NCBI RefSeq assembly: GCF_900130075.1
Contig: NZ_LT671418.1
Location: 3,348,001-3,412,000 of the forward strand
Length of the DNA: 64,000 nt
Reading direction: 5' to 3'
DNA from: Herminiimonas arsenitoxidans
GTDB lineage: Bacteria; Pseudomonadota; Gammaproteobacteria; Burkholderiales; Burkholderiaceae_D
In this document: positions 36,728 to 45,121 of the stretch, in pieces
Layout of the letters: each line of letters starts with the position of its first letter
How positions within the stretch are numbered: the stretch's first letter is position 1
Program-made: the position numbers and the translations under genes
Notes under the pieces: generated by a model
What the model was told of the DNA's origin: nothing
Database searches by the model: none
What the model saw: only the letters and a program-made list of their open reading frames with translations

Positions 36728-37405
36728 ATGACATCCACTCCATCTTCCGCCATTCCTGTCATCGCTATTGACGGTCCTACCGCTTCCGGCAAAGGCACGG
36801 TTGCGCAACTGGTCGCGACTGAATTGGGTTTCCACTACCTTGATTCCGGCGCTCTGTATCGCCTGACGGCCTTGTCTGCGCTGTATCGCGGCATTGCGCT
36901 GGACGATGAGCAAGCTTTGGCTAAATCGGTGGAAACCCTCAATTGCGGCTTCAAAGATGGCAACATCTTCCTCGATCGTGAAAATGTCACGATGTCGATA
37001 CGTGCGGAAGAAGTTGGTAATACAGCATCAAAAATTGCCGCTTTGCCGGCTGTGCGCAAGGCCTTGGTTGATTTGCAACTGCGTTTCCGTGAAGCACCAG
37101 GCCTGATTGCCGATGGGCGCGACATGGGTACCGTGATTTTCCCTGATGCGGAGCTGAAGGTCTTCCTGACTGCCAGTGCTGAAGCGCGGGCGGAAAGACG
37201 TTATAAGCAATTGATTGACAAGGGATTTTCTGCTAATATAGAAGACCTTCTGAAGGATTTGAACGAGCGGGATGCACGCGATGCGAATCGCGCAGTTGCT
37301 CCGCTCAAGCCCGCAGAAGGGGCGTATTTGCTAGATACCTCGAATTTAACCGTGCAGCAGGCGGTAGATCAGGTGCTGGCCTGGTATGCAGATCTGAATA
37401 AATAA
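36728..37405 (+). CDS. cmk: Cytidylate kinase
   Basis: 225 residues, the normal bacterial Cmk length. P-loop [15 protein letters not shown], the NMP-binding insert with [25 protein letters not shown] and the lid with [12 protein letters not shown]. It phosphorylates CMP/dCMP and is essential for pyrimidine nucleotide balance. cmk directly before rpsA is one of the most conserved pairs in proteobacteria. An upstream hairpin partly separates it from aroA. Confidence 0.97.
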   Translation: MTSTPSSAIPVIAIDGPTASGKGTVAQLVATELGFHYLDSGALYRLTALSALYRGIALDDEQALAKSVETLNCGFKDGNIFLDRENVTMSIRAEEVGNTASKIAALPAVRKALVDLQLRFREAPGLIADGRDMGTVIFPDAELKVFLTASAEARAERRYKQLIDKGFSANIEDLLKDLNERDARDANRAVAPLKPAEGAYLLDTSNLTVQQAVDQVLAWYADLNK

Positions 37406-37433
37406 AGCTGTTTGTTGTAGAAGTACCTGGTGT

Positions 37434-37457
37434 CTGTCCAGACGCAAAGTCTGGCAG
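37434..37457 (+). promoter_or_regulatory. Leader hairpin upstream of rpsA
   Basis: CCAGAC-GCAAA-GTCTGG, extended by CTG/CAG around one bulged T to give nine pairs. It is ~95 nt before the rpsA start with no T-tract. S1 mRNA leaders are structured and autoregulated in E. coli, so a similar control is possible here but not shown. Confidence 0.4.
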
Positions 37458-37551
37458 GCGTTGAAAAACCTAACCCATTATTCGTTCGCTTTGTTTTTTA
37501 TACGACAAATCGATTAACCACGAATTCTGGTCAACTTGTATTAATCATCTT

Positions 37552-39273
37552 ATGACTACTGTTGTCACCTCAATCCAAGATACACCTGTTGGTATGGAAA
37601 GTTTTGCCGCTCTTTTTGAAGAATCGTTGTCACGTCAGGACATGCGTTCTGGTGAAGTGATTTCGGCTGAAGTTGTCCGCCTCGACCATAACTTCGTTAT
37701 CGTCAACGCTGGCTTGAAGTCGGAAGCATTTATTCCAATCGAAGAATTCAAAAACGACAATGGCGAACTCGAAGTCAACGTTGGCGATTTTATTTCCGTC
37801 GCTATTGAATCCCTCGAAAACGGCTTTGGCGACACAATCTTGTCGCGCGACAAGGCTAAGCGCCTGGCGTCGTGGCTCTCGCTCGAAAAAGCGATGGAGT
37901 CTGGCGAAATCGTTGTCGGTACCGTTAACGGTAAAGTCAAAGGCGGTCTGACCGTTTTGACCAATGGCATCCGCGCATTCTTGCCGGGTTCGCTGGTTGA
38001 TACACGTCCTGTCAAAGACACGACCCCATTCGAAGGCAAAACACTCGAATTCAAAGTTATCAAACTCGATCGCAAACGTAACAACGTTGTGCTGTCGCGT
38101 CGCGCTGTCATCGAAGCATCGATGGGCGAAGAGCGTCAAAAACTGATGGAAACCTTGAAAGAAGGCACCATCGTTACTGGCGTTGTTAAAAACATCACCG
38201 ACTACGGCGCGTTCGTGGATCTGGGCGGTATCGATGGTCTGTTGCACATCACCGATTTGGCATGGCGTCGTGTGCGTCATCCTTCGGAAGTACTCACCGT
38301 CGGCCAAGAAATCACCGCAAAAGTCCTCAAGTACGATCAAGAGAAAAACCGCGTTTCGCTGGGCGTCAAGCAATTGGGCGACGATCCATGGACCGGTCTG
38401 TCACGTCGTTACCCACAAGGCACACGTCTGTTCGGTAAAGTCACTAACCTGACCGACTACGGCTCGTTCGTTGAAGTTGAACAAGGCATCGAAGGCCTGG
38501 TTCACGTTTCCGAAATGGACTGGACCAACAAAAACGTGGCACCAAACAAAGTCGTTCAATTGGGCGATGAAGTTGAAGTCATGGTTCTGGAAATCGACGA
38601 AGAACGTCGTCGTATCAGCCTCGGCATGAAACAGTGCAAAGCTAATCCATGGGACGACTTCGCTGTCACCCACAAGAAAGGTGACAAAGTCCGCGGCGCG
38701 ATCAAATCGATCACCGACTTCGGCGTGTTCATCGGTCTGGCTGGCAACATCGACGGTCTGGTTCACTTGTCGGATCTGTCTTGGACAGAAACAGGCGAAG
38801 AAGCTGTTCGTCGCTTCAAGAAAGGCGATGAGCTGGAAGCAATCGTGTTGGCAATCGACGTGGAACGTGAACGCGTATCCCTCGGCGTTAAACAACTCGA
38901 AGGCGACCCATTCAACAACTTCGCTGCAATGAACGACAAAGGCGCGTTGGTTACTGGTACCGTTAAATCGGTTGAGCCTAAAGGCGCAGTGATTCAATTG
39001 TCCGAAGAAGTTGAAGGCTACTTGCGCGCTTCCGAAATCTCCCGCGACCGCGTGGAAGATGCTGGTACGCACCTGAAAGTCGGCGACACTGTTGAAGCGA
39101 TGGTTATCAACGTTGACCGCAAAGCACGCGGCATCCAACTGTCGATCAAAGCTAAAGACAATGTTGAAACGCAAGAAGCAATGCAAAAAATGTCGTCGGA
39201 TTCGAACGCTGCATCCGGTACGACCAGCCTCGGCGCATTGCTGAAAGCTAAGCTCGATAACAGCAAGAACTAA
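37552..39273 (+). CDS. rpsA: 30S ribosomal protein S1
   Basis: 573 residues with six S1 (OB-fold) repeats. Clear copies begin at [40 protein letters not shown] and [20 protein letters not shown]; the first two repeats are the diverged ribosome-binding ones ([20 protein letters not shown]). S1 recruits mRNA to the 30S subunit. The N-terminus, ending in [16 protein letters not shown], is the form seen in Burkholderiales. Codon use is visibly biased to highly expressed codons, stronger than in its neighbours. ihfB follows after 10 bp. Confidence 0.98.
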   Translation: MTTVVTSIQDTPVGMESFAALFEESLSRQDMRSGEVISAEVVRLDHNFVIVNAGLKSEAFIPIEEFKNDNGELEVNVGDFISVAIESLENGFGDTILSRDKAKRLASWLSLEKAMESGEIVVGTVNGKVKGGLTVLTNGIRAFLPGSLVDTRPVKDTTPFEGKTLEFKVIKLDRKRNNVVLSRRAVIEASMGEERQKLMETLKEGTIVTGVVKNITDYGAFVDLGGIDGLLHITDLAWRRVRHPSEVLTVGQEITAKVLKYDQEKNRVSLGVKQLGDDPWTGLSRRYPQGTRLFGKVTNLTDYGSFVEVEQGIEGLVHVSEMDWTNKNVAPNKVVQLGDEVEVMVLEIDEERRRISLGMKQCKANPWDDFAVTHKKGDKVRGAIKSITDFGVFIGLAGNIDGLVHLSDLSWTETGEEAVRRFKKGDELEAIVLAIDVERERVSLGVKQLEGDPFNNFAAMNDKGALVTGTVKSVEPKGAVIQLSEEVEGYLRASEISRDRVEDAGTHLKVGDTVEAMVINVDRKARGIQLSIKAKDNVETQEAMQKMSSDSNAASGTTSLGALLKAKLDNSKN

Positions 39274-39283
39274 GTAATCGTCA

Positions 39284-39589
39284 ATGACAAAGTCGGAGCT
39301 CATTGCTCGCTTGGCTGAGCGTTATCCACAACTGGTAGCTAAGGATGCGGATTACGCGGTCAAAACCATACTTGATGCAATGTCTGATGCCTTGGCAACC
39401 GGACAGCGCATCGAGATACGTGGTTTTGGCAGCTTTGCACTCAATAGCCGCCCACCGCGTATTGGTCGCAACCCTAAGTCGGGTGACAAGGTGATGGTTC
39501 CGGAAAAACGGGTACCGCACTTCAAACCGGGCAAGCAGTTGCGTGAGCGTGTGGATGCGATGGTCGGGCAACCGATTATCGAAGACTGA
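39284..39589 (+). CDS. ihfB: Integration host factor subunit beta
   Basis: 101 residues, HU/IHF family. Helical dimerisation part ([17 protein letters not shown]), then the signature [23 protein letters not shown], where the arm Pro in RIGRNPKSG intercalates into DNA, and a C-terminal helix. With IhfA it bends DNA at promoters and recombination sites. rpsA-ihfB is the standard proteobacterial order, and a strong terminator ends the unit. Confidence 0.97.
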   Translation: MTKSELIARLAERYPQLVAKDADYAVKTILDAMSDALATGQRIEIRGFGSFALNSRPPRIGRNPKSGDKVMVPEKRVPHFKPGKQLRERVDAMVGQPIIED

Positions 39590-39610
39590 GTTGTTTGTAA
39601 CGAAATAAGG

Positions 39611-39637
39611 ACGGCATCTTCGGATGCCGTTTTTTTT
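39611..39637 (+). terminator. Terminator after ihfB
   Basis: Perfect 8-bp stem ACGGCATC/GATGCCGT closed by a stable TTCG tetraloop and followed by eight T, 21 bp past the ihfB stop. Confidence 0.95.
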
Positions 39638-39720
39638 CACGTACAATTTCGTTAATCTATTGCTGTGTCAAACTGATCGGATGTTTTTGCCTGATCTGTT
39701 CAATAAAAGGAATGTGCGCC

Positions 39721-40035
39721 ATGAAAATCCTTCTTAGAATCCTTGCTGTCGTACTTTTCGTCGTGTTCTTCGGTTTTGCCTTGAAGAATACGCAGGAAGT
39801 TTCCCTGCAGTTTTTCCTTGGTTACGAAATACGTGGGCCGCTGGTTCTTTTATTGTTGGGTTTCTTTGCAGGTGGTGCAGCGCTGGGTGTGTTGGCGATG
39901 ACGCCGACGGTATTCCGTCACCGTCGTGAGCTGGCAAAGCATAAGAAGACGATTGCCGCGATACAAAAAGAAGTACAAGAACAAGCATTGGCGAAGTCGC
40001 AGCCGCCACAACCGGACGCCGTGATTCATCTTTGA
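39721..40035 (+). CDS. lapA: LapA-domain inner-membrane protein
   Basis: 104 residues, DUF1049/LapA family. Two membrane helices: ILAVVLFVVFFGFALKN and GPLVLLLLGFFAGGAALGVLAM. A basic cytoplasmic coil with KKTIAAIQKEVQEQ follows. ATG 39721 is preferred over 39712 because AAAGGA ends at 39711, giving normal spacing only to the second. LapA works with LapB in assembly and quality control of lipopolysaccharide synthesis (LpxC turnover). lapB follows 50 bp downstream. Confidence 0.9.
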   Translation: MKILLRILAVVLFVVFFGFALKNTQEVSLQFFLGYEIRGPLVLLLLGFFAGGAALGVLAMTPTVFRHRRELAKHKKTIAAIQKEVQEQALAKSQPPQPDAVIHL

Positions 40036-40085
40036 GTCGCGTGTCTTTTTCAGTCATTTGATTACTCTCTACAACACAACATTGC

Positions 40086-41261
40086 ATGGAATTTGAAACT
40101 TGGTGGTTGCTTGCCATTCCAGCCTTTTTTACCTTGGGCTGGATTGCTGCGCGCGTTGATATCAAACAGTTGGTTTCTGAATCGCGCAGCCTGCCGCGCG
40201 GCTATTTCAAGGGTTTGAATTTCCTGTTGAACGAGCAGCCCGATAAAGCGATTGATGCTTTTATCGAGATCGTTAAATTGGATCCGGAAACTGCAGAGCT
40301 GCATTTTGCCCTCGGTAATTTGTTCCGCCGCCGCGGTGAAACTGAGCGTGCTATTCGCGTGCACCAAAATTTGCTGGCACGCCCCGATTTGCCGCAAGAG
40401 CACAAGGTGCATGCGCAATACGAATTAGGTCAGGATTATCTAAACGCGGGTTTGCTTGATCGCGCAGAAGAAACTTTCAATCTACTGATCGATACGCAAT
40501 ACAGCGCGCAAGCGCGACGTGCGTTGCTGGAAATTTATCAGCGTGAAAAGGAATGGGAGCGCGCCATCGAAGCAGCACAAGGCTTGCAGGAGTCGGGTGC
40601 AGGCGGACGTCAGAAGGAAGTGGCGCAGTTCTATTGCGAACTCGCACAGGATGAGCTGGTGCACACACATCCTGATGCAGCGATTACTTTGCTGGAAAAA
40701 GCACTGGCAGCCGATCGTAAAAATGTGCGCGCGACTATTCTGCTGGGCGATGCGCAATTGGCCAAAGGTGATATCGAATCAGCGTTGCTGACCTGGCGTC
40801 GTGTCGAGCATCAGAGCGTGCCGCATGTGGCTTTGGTTGCGCAGCGCTTGATGGATGGTTACCGTGCTGTAGGGCGTGCGCAGGAAGGCGCTAATCTGCT
40901 GAAGTTCTATCTGGCTGAAGCGTCATCTATCGATTTGATCGATGTCGTATTCAAGGCGGTGCTGGAGCTGGAAGGTGTAGACGCAGCAACGCAACTGGTC
41001 AGTGATGAATTACGTCGTACGCCTACTTTGCTGGGGCTGGATAAATTGCTGGAAGCGCGTTTGATGGATGCGCCGCCAGAGATGCGCTCAGAATTGTCCA
41101 TGGTCCAGAATCTGGTGCATGGCTATACGCAAAAACTGGCGCGCTATCAATGCAGCCATTGTGGTTTCAAGGCGCGTCAATATTATTGGCAATGCCCAGG
41201 CTGCAGCAAATGGGAAACTTATCCGCCGCGTCGTACCGAAGAACTGAATGTAATGAACTGA
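40086..41261 (+). CDS. lapB: Lipopolysaccharide assembly protein LapB (YciM)
   Basis: 391 residues. One N-terminal membrane anchor (WWLLAIPAFFTLGWIAARVD), then a cytoplasmic array of TPR repeats (~35-330; for example KAIDAFIEIVKLDPETAELH and HFALGNLFRRRGETERAI), and a C-terminal rubredoxin-like metal site with two CxxC pairs, CSHCGFKAR and CPGCSKW. LapB is the adaptor that presents LpxC to protease FtsH and so sets LPS synthesis. All hallmarks are intact. Confidence 0.96.
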   Translation: MEFETWWLLAIPAFFTLGWIAARVDIKQLVSESRSLPRGYFKGLNFLLNEQPDKAIDAFIEIVKLDPETAELHFALGNLFRRRGETERAIRVHQNLLARPDLPQEHKVHAQYELGQDYLNAGLLDRAEETFNLLIDTQYSAQARRALLEIYQREKEWERAIEAAQGLQESGAGGRQKEVAQFYCELAQDELVHTHPDAAITLLEKALAADRKNVRATILLGDAQLAKGDIESALLTWRRVEHQSVPHVALVAQRLMDGYRAVGRAQEGANLLKFYLAEASSIDLIDVVFKAVLELEGVDAATQLVSDELRRTPTLLGLDKLLEARLMDAPPEMRSELSMVQNLVHGYTQKLARYQCSHCGFKARQYYWQCPGCSKWETYPPRRTEELNVMN

Positions 41262-41267
41262 TTTTCC

Positions 41268-41306
41268 GGCTATCTGATTGCTAGTAATACTTCTAATCAG
41301 ATAGCC
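41268..41306 (+). terminator. Long stem-loop after lapB
   Basis: Perfect 12-bp stem GGCTATCTGATT/AATCAGATAGCC with a 15-nt loop, 6 bp after the lapB stop. No T-tract follows, so termination would have to be atypical; an mRNA 3'-stabilising structure is the alternative. Confidence 0.5.
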
Positions 41307-41366
41307 AAATCTCTCCGCAAGTCTTGCCTTTCCAGGCGATCTTCATAAAACGATGTAATTATCTAA

Positions 41367-41396
41367 ATGACATTTGAATTTAAATGTCGTTATACT
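41367..41396 (+). promoter_or_regulatory. Promoter with embedded palindrome, comEA-like gene
   Basis: ATGACA (41367-41372) and TATACT (41391-41396) lie 18 bp apart, a plausible sigma-70 promoter 89 bp before the ATG. The palindrome GACATTTGAATTTAAATGTC (41369-41388, nine of ten pairs) fills the spacer, the classic position for a repressor site. Confidence 0.5.
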
Positions 41397-41484
41397 TCAA
41401 TTAATTTATTGTGCGTTTAATAATAAATTATGGCGGAGAGCATCGCCATTCCTAGCATTTTCACAAATTGACTGGAGATATTCA

Positions 41485-41988
41485 ATGTTAAAGAAATTAT
41501 TGCTGGCTATTGCAATGACCCTTGCATCGATAAGCTTTGCGTTTGCGGATGTGGATGTTAACAAGGCTGACCAAGCCGCACTTGATGGAATCAAAGGTAT
41601 AGGTCCGGCTACATCGAAGGCGATTCTGGATGAGCGTAAAAAAGGCGGAAATTTTAAGGATTGGGCTGACCTGGAAGCACGCGTGAAAGGCATAGGCGAT
41701 AAAAATTCGGATAAATTTTCACAAGCCGGCTTAACCGTGGGTGGCGTTTCCAAGCCGAATGCCGGCAAACCTGCCGCGCAGAAGCCTGCAGCGAAAACCG
41801 ATACTGGCACCAAAACAGACGCATCCAAGTCTACGGCTAAATCTGATACAGCCAAGCCTGCTGCCAAAACGGATACATCTAAACCTGTGACCAAAGCAGA
41901 TACGTCCAAGGCGACTGCTAAAACCGATACATCCAAACCGGCAGCTGCTAAAACGAGCGATACGAAAAGCACACCGGCAAAGCCGTAA
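41485..41988 (+). CDS. ComEA-like helix-hairpin-helix protein with a repetitive basic tail
   Basis: 167 residues. Signal peptide MLKKLLLAIAMTLASISFAFA, then a ComEA-type helix-hairpin-helix domain (~24-85: VDVNKADQAALDGIKGIGPA, then AILDERKKGGNFKDWADLEA and VKGIGDKNSDKF). The last ~80 residues are a low-complexity tail of octad-like units of the form A-K-T-D-T-S-K-P, rich in Lys, Ala, Thr and Asp. ComEA proteins bind incoming DNA in the periplasm during transformation. The tail is unusual and resembles histone-H1/AlgP-like sequences. ATG 41485 is chosen because GGAG sits 7 nt upstream and the signal peptide begins there. No other competence gene is nearby. Confidence 0.85.
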   Translation: MLKKLLLAIAMTLASISFAFADVDVNKADQAALDGIKGIGPATSKAILDERKKGGNFKDWADLEARVKGIGDKNSDKFSQAGLTVGGVSKPNAGKPAAQKPAAKTDTGTKTDASKSTAKSDTAKPAAKTDTSKPVTKADTSKATAKTDTSKPAAAKTSDTKSTPAKP

Positions 41989-42026
41989 CGAAGAGAGCAA
42001 GCGTTTACAGTAGTGCTTGAAGGCGT

Positions 42027-42058
42027 AGCCCCTACAATGCAGATTGCAGGGGCTTTTT
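42027..42058 (+). terminator. Terminator after the comEA-like gene
   Basis: AGCCCCT-A-CAAT pairs with ATTG-C-AGGGGCT (one A-C mismatch) and runs into TTTTT, 38 bp past the stop. Confidence 0.9.
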
Positions 42059-42149
42059 GCTGTGCGCCTGGTTTTGATCGAGTTTGTACGCGTGATGGCA
42101 TCTGCGATTAAAATGACGTTTTCCCAGACACAGTAGCCAAGCACTCACT

Positions 42150-43052
42150 ATGCAATATTTGACCATTGAAGACACCATCGGCAATACACCTTTAGTGCAA
42201 ATCAAACGACTGGCCGGCGAAGATGCTGCGCGTCGCAACAATATTATTCTCGGCAAGCTTGAAGGGAATAATCCGGCAGGTTCGGTCAAGGACAGACCTG
42301 CCTTGTCGATGATCAAACATGCAGAAGAGCGCGGTGATATCAAGCCAGGCGACACTTTGATCGAAGCGACCAGCGGCAATACCGGTATTGCGTTGGCGAT
42401 GGTAGCGGCGATGCGCGGTTACAAGATGATTTTGCTGATGCCAGAGAACTTGAGCGAAGAGCGCCGCCAAGCAATGGCAGCGTATGGCGCAAAGATCGTA
42501 TTGACGCCGAAAACGGGCGGCATGGAATATGCCCGCGATCTGGCTGAGCAAATGCAAAAGAATGGCGAAGGGCTGATTCTTGACCAGTTTGCCAATCCAG
42601 ATAATCCTCGCGCGCATTACGAAACCACCGGGCCGGAAATCTGGCGCGATACTGGCGGGAAAATCACGCACTTTGTCAGTGCCATGGGGACCACAGGCAC
42701 GATCATTGGTGTATCGGAATATCTGAAAGAACAGAATCCGGATATCAAGATCATCGGCGTGCAGCCGGATGAAGGTTCACAAATCCCGGGAATCAGAAAA
42801 TGGCCGGAAGCTTATCTGCCAAAAATCTATGATTCGAGCAAAGTCGACCAGCTTGAATACGTGAGCCAAGCCGTTGCCGAACAAATGGCACGGCGTTTAG
42901 CGATAGAAGAGGGGATTTTTTGCGGGATTTCAGCTGCGGGCGCGTGTGAAGTTGCGCTCAGAATTTCTCAAACTGTAGAGAATGCAACAGTAGTCTTCAT
43001 CGTCTGCGATAGAGGCGATCGTTACCTTTCAACAGGCGTATTCCCAGCCTAA
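42150..43052 (+). CDS. cysM: Cysteine synthase B
   Basis: 300 residues, beta-family PLP enzyme. The PLP Lys lies in NPAGSVKDRPAL, SGNTGIALAMVAAMRGYK binds the cofactor phosphate, and the loop with GMEYARDLAEQM and the short length fit CysM rather than CysK. It makes cysteine from O-acetylserine and sulfide, or S-sulfocysteine from thiosulfate. It is transcribed alone after a terminator. It fits functionally with the organosulfur genes at 22-24 kb but is not linked to them. Confidence 0.95.
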   Translation: MQYLTIEDTIGNTPLVQIKRLAGEDAARRNNIILGKLEGNNPAGSVKDRPALSMIKHAEERGDIKPGDTLIEATSGNTGIALAMVAAMRGYKMILLMPENLSEERRQAMAAYGAKIVLTPKTGGMEYARDLAEQMQKNGEGLILDQFANPDNPRAHYETTGPEIWRDTGGKITHFVSAMGTTGTIIGVSEYLKEQNPDIKIIGVQPDEGSQIPGIRKWPEAYLPKIYDSSKVDQLEYVSQAVAEQMARRLAIEEGIFCGISAAGACEVALRISQTVENATVVFIVCDRGDRYLSTGVFPA

Positions 43053-43081
43053 ACCGGAAATACGCTGTCTATACGGCAGTA

Positions 43082-43414
43082 TTACTCGTGCGATTCGGTC
43101 GCAACGCCTTCTTTAGGCTTGAATTGCTTGTCGCTGATACGGAATTTATCGCGACGATCGCCCATCAGAATACGCAGATCGCGAATACTTAAATCGCTCA
43201 CCTCGTGCATGCGAATCAGCAAGGATGCGCCAACCGGCAAACGGCGGTGGCGAATTTTGCTGATTACTGGCGGGGCGACTTCCAGTGCGCGCGACAGAGC
43301 CGCATCATTTTTCAGATGCAGTCTTTCAATCAACGAGTCCAGCAGATGATTGGGATCGTACGCAACTTGATCTGCGAGTCGGTTACTAGTCATTTGGCTA
43401 TCCGGAGTAGTCAT
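43082..43414 (-). CDS. Small helix-turn-helix protein
   Basis: 110 residues. The middle (~25-85) reads as a Cro/CI-type five-helix HTH: LIERLHLKNDAALSRALEVA, PPVISKIRHRRLPVG, LLIRMHEVSDLSIRDL. The basic turn SKIRHRR fits the recognition helix. The flanks are polar and probably disordered. It is convergent with cysM and has a long AT-rich upstream region. Likely a DNA-binding regulator; targets unknown, and a non-regulatory role cannot be excluded. Confidence 0.75.
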   Translation of the reverse strand: MTTPDSQMTSNRLADQVAYDPNHLLDSLIERLHLKNDAALSRALEVAPPVISKIRHRRLPVGASLLIRMHEVSDLSIRDLRILMGDRRDKFRISDKQFKPKEGVATESHE

Positions 43415-43811
43415 AATATCTTCGATTTCAAAATGTCAAACGTGGGATCGGGAAATGCAAATTGTGTTGCAATTTCGACGGCTACTGATTGGAGTCTTGT
43501 CACATTAGTAAAGTTGCAGGCGGCGACGACTTTTTCAAGGCTATATATGAAAAAATTAACTATATGCAATCAATATAGCAAGAAATTTCAAAAAAGCAAT
43601 TACAACTCAGTGTACTTTTGGCCTCACAATTGGCTAAGAGTTCCATCAAACAATCTTTTCTTTTTGAGAAAAGTAGCGTTATTGAAATTTTATTCTTTTC
43701 TGCCTGAATTCACCAAAAAATCCTTAAAAATCAACGCTTGTTGTTGTTTTAAGGAATGATTCTTTTTGGCAACATTCTCTGTTAAATAATACTTGTATGT
43801 TATTCCGTGTT
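43415..43811. other. AT-rich 397-bp intergenic region
   Basis: No credible gene; a plus-strand frame through it (43205-43759) is antisense to the HTH gene and then becomes low-complexity. A hand count over 43561-43740 gives about 31% G+C, far below the surroundings. It contains small dyads, AAATTG-TGTTG-CAATTT near 43456 and CTTTTCT/AGAAAAG at 43655-43673, without clear terminator or promoter form. It must hold the promoter of the HTH gene. Confidence 0.6.
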
Positions 43812-44372
43812 TCAGCGCGGTGGTGTGACCAAATGTAAATTTTGCCAACCTTCTATTCCGAGTCCGCGCAGCGTTTCCATGTTCTTTTCGTATATATCTT
43901 CCGCTTCCGGGAAGGCTTCGACGGCGCGTTCGATGCTCGACTCTCGTAATAAATGCAAAATCGGGTAAGGCGAACGATTCGTATAGTTTTCGATATCGTC
44001 GGCCTTGGTTCCGGCAAATTGGTAGTCAGGATGGAAGCTGGCAATTTGAATTTCGCCGTCCAATTCCAGTTTCTCGATAGCAGCATCGGCAAGATCGAGA
44101 AAATCGTTATAGTCCAGAAAATCCCCCAACACCTTAGGCAGGATCAGCAAAGTCGTATCGACAGCAGCAGGATCGCTGGCGTGCAAAATTTGCAATTCCG
44201 CTTCCAGCTCCTCCAGCAAGGCATCTACCTCAGTGGTTTCGCTGACCGTATAGCGGATTTGGTTTTTGACGTAGACGGATTTGGCAAACGGACAGAGATT
44301 CAAGCCGATAACGGCTTTCTCTATCCACGCTTGCGTGGCCGCGACAATTGCATCGTGTTGAGTTGTTTGCAT
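43812..44372 (-). CDS. DUF1415 family protein
   Basis: 186 residues matching the DUF1415 family: WIEKAVIGLNLCPFAKSV near the start, TTLLILPKVLGDFLDYNDFL, QIASFHPDYQFAG and NRSPYPILHLLRE are its conserved blocks. The biochemical function of the family is unknown; the conserved Cys-Pro-Phe and His/Asp residues hint at an enzyme or metal site. It is cytoplasmic with no signal peptide. The ATG at 44372 is preferred over 44381, because AGGA is 8 nt upstream of the former and abuts the latter. Confidence 0.88.
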   Translation of the reverse strand: MQTTQHDAIVAATQAWIEKAVIGLNLCPFAKSVYVKNQIRYTVSETTEVDALLEELEAELQILHASDPAAVDTTLLILPKVLGDFLDYNDFLDLADAAIEKLELDGEIQIASFHPDYQFAGTKADDIENYTNRSPYPILHLLRESSIERAVEAFPEAEDIYEKNMETLRGLGIEGWQNLHLVTPPR

Positions 44373-44527
44373 GCAGGACATCCTGTTATTAGTCTTCTAT
44401 TTTAAACGTTTGTAGCAATTTCCATGTTACTGCCGTGTCAGTTAAAAAATGTCGCCATGCGATAGGCGGATCGGCTATTCTTGCCACCGTTCCGCGCTAT
44501 CGCGACATTTTCATCAAAGTAGAATTC

Positions 44528-45082
44528 ATGGCACTTAAATCAACTATCTTCAAAGCCGATCTGCAAATTGCCGATATGGACAGGCAATACTACGATGGTC
44601 ACACGCTGACGATTGCGCGTCATCCATCGGAAACGGATGAACGCATGATGGTCAGGATTCTGGCCTTTGTATTACATGCCAATGAGGCACTTGCATTCGG
44701 TAAAGGCTTGAGTGCGGATGATGAGCCTGACTTGTGGCAAAAGGATTTGACTGGTGCGATCGATCTCTGGATAGAAGTTGGTCAGCCGGACGACAAGCGC
44801 ATCATGAAGGCTTGTGGTCGTTCCAATCGCGTCATCATCTATAGCTATAGCAGCATGAGCAATATTTGGTGGAATCAAATCGCCAACAAGGTCGACCGCG
44901 CAAAGAATCTAAGTGTATTTAATCTGCCGGCGGCAACCAGCCAGGCACTAGCCAAACTTGCACAGCGTAATATGCAATTGCAGTGCACGATCCAGGATGC
45001 ACAAGTCTGGATTAACGGCGATGGCGAATCAATCCAGATTGATTTGACTTGCTTGAAAGCGCCAGCGAACGCAGCGCGTTGA
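44528..45082 (+). CDS. yaeQ: YaeQ family protein
   Basis: 184 residues: MALKSTIFKADLQIADMDRQ, the conserved ARHPSETDERMMVRILAF and EVGQPDDKRIMKACGRSNRV are YaeQ hallmarks. The family has a PD-(D/E)XK-like nuclease fold by structure, with Glu/Asp and Gln/Lys residues in the order E...D...E-x-G/Q; its biological role is not settled (once reported as an RfaH suppressor, later doubted). The N-terminal extension back to 44435 is rejected because the family begins with MALKATI-like sequence. Confidence 0.92.
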   Translation: MALKSTIFKADLQIADMDRQYYDGHTLTIARHPSETDERMMVRILAFVLHANEALAFGKGLSADDEPDLWQKDLTGAIDLWIEVGQPDDKRIMKACGRSNRVIIYSYSSMSNIWWNQIANKVDRAKNLSVFNLPAATSQALAKLAQRNMQLQCTIQDAQVWINGDGESIQIDLTCLKAPANAAR

Positions 45083-45121
45083 TCAGTGGCCGCCAACAGC
45101 GTTGGTCGGCTACTGTATTAC

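Noticed and set aside
38401..39303. 300-codon minus-strand frame opposite rpsA
   Set aside because: Shadow of the highly biased rpsA gene with no recognisable motif.
43205..43759. 184-codon plus-strand frame
   Set aside because: Begins antisense to the HTH gene and continues into low-complexity AT-rich sequence.
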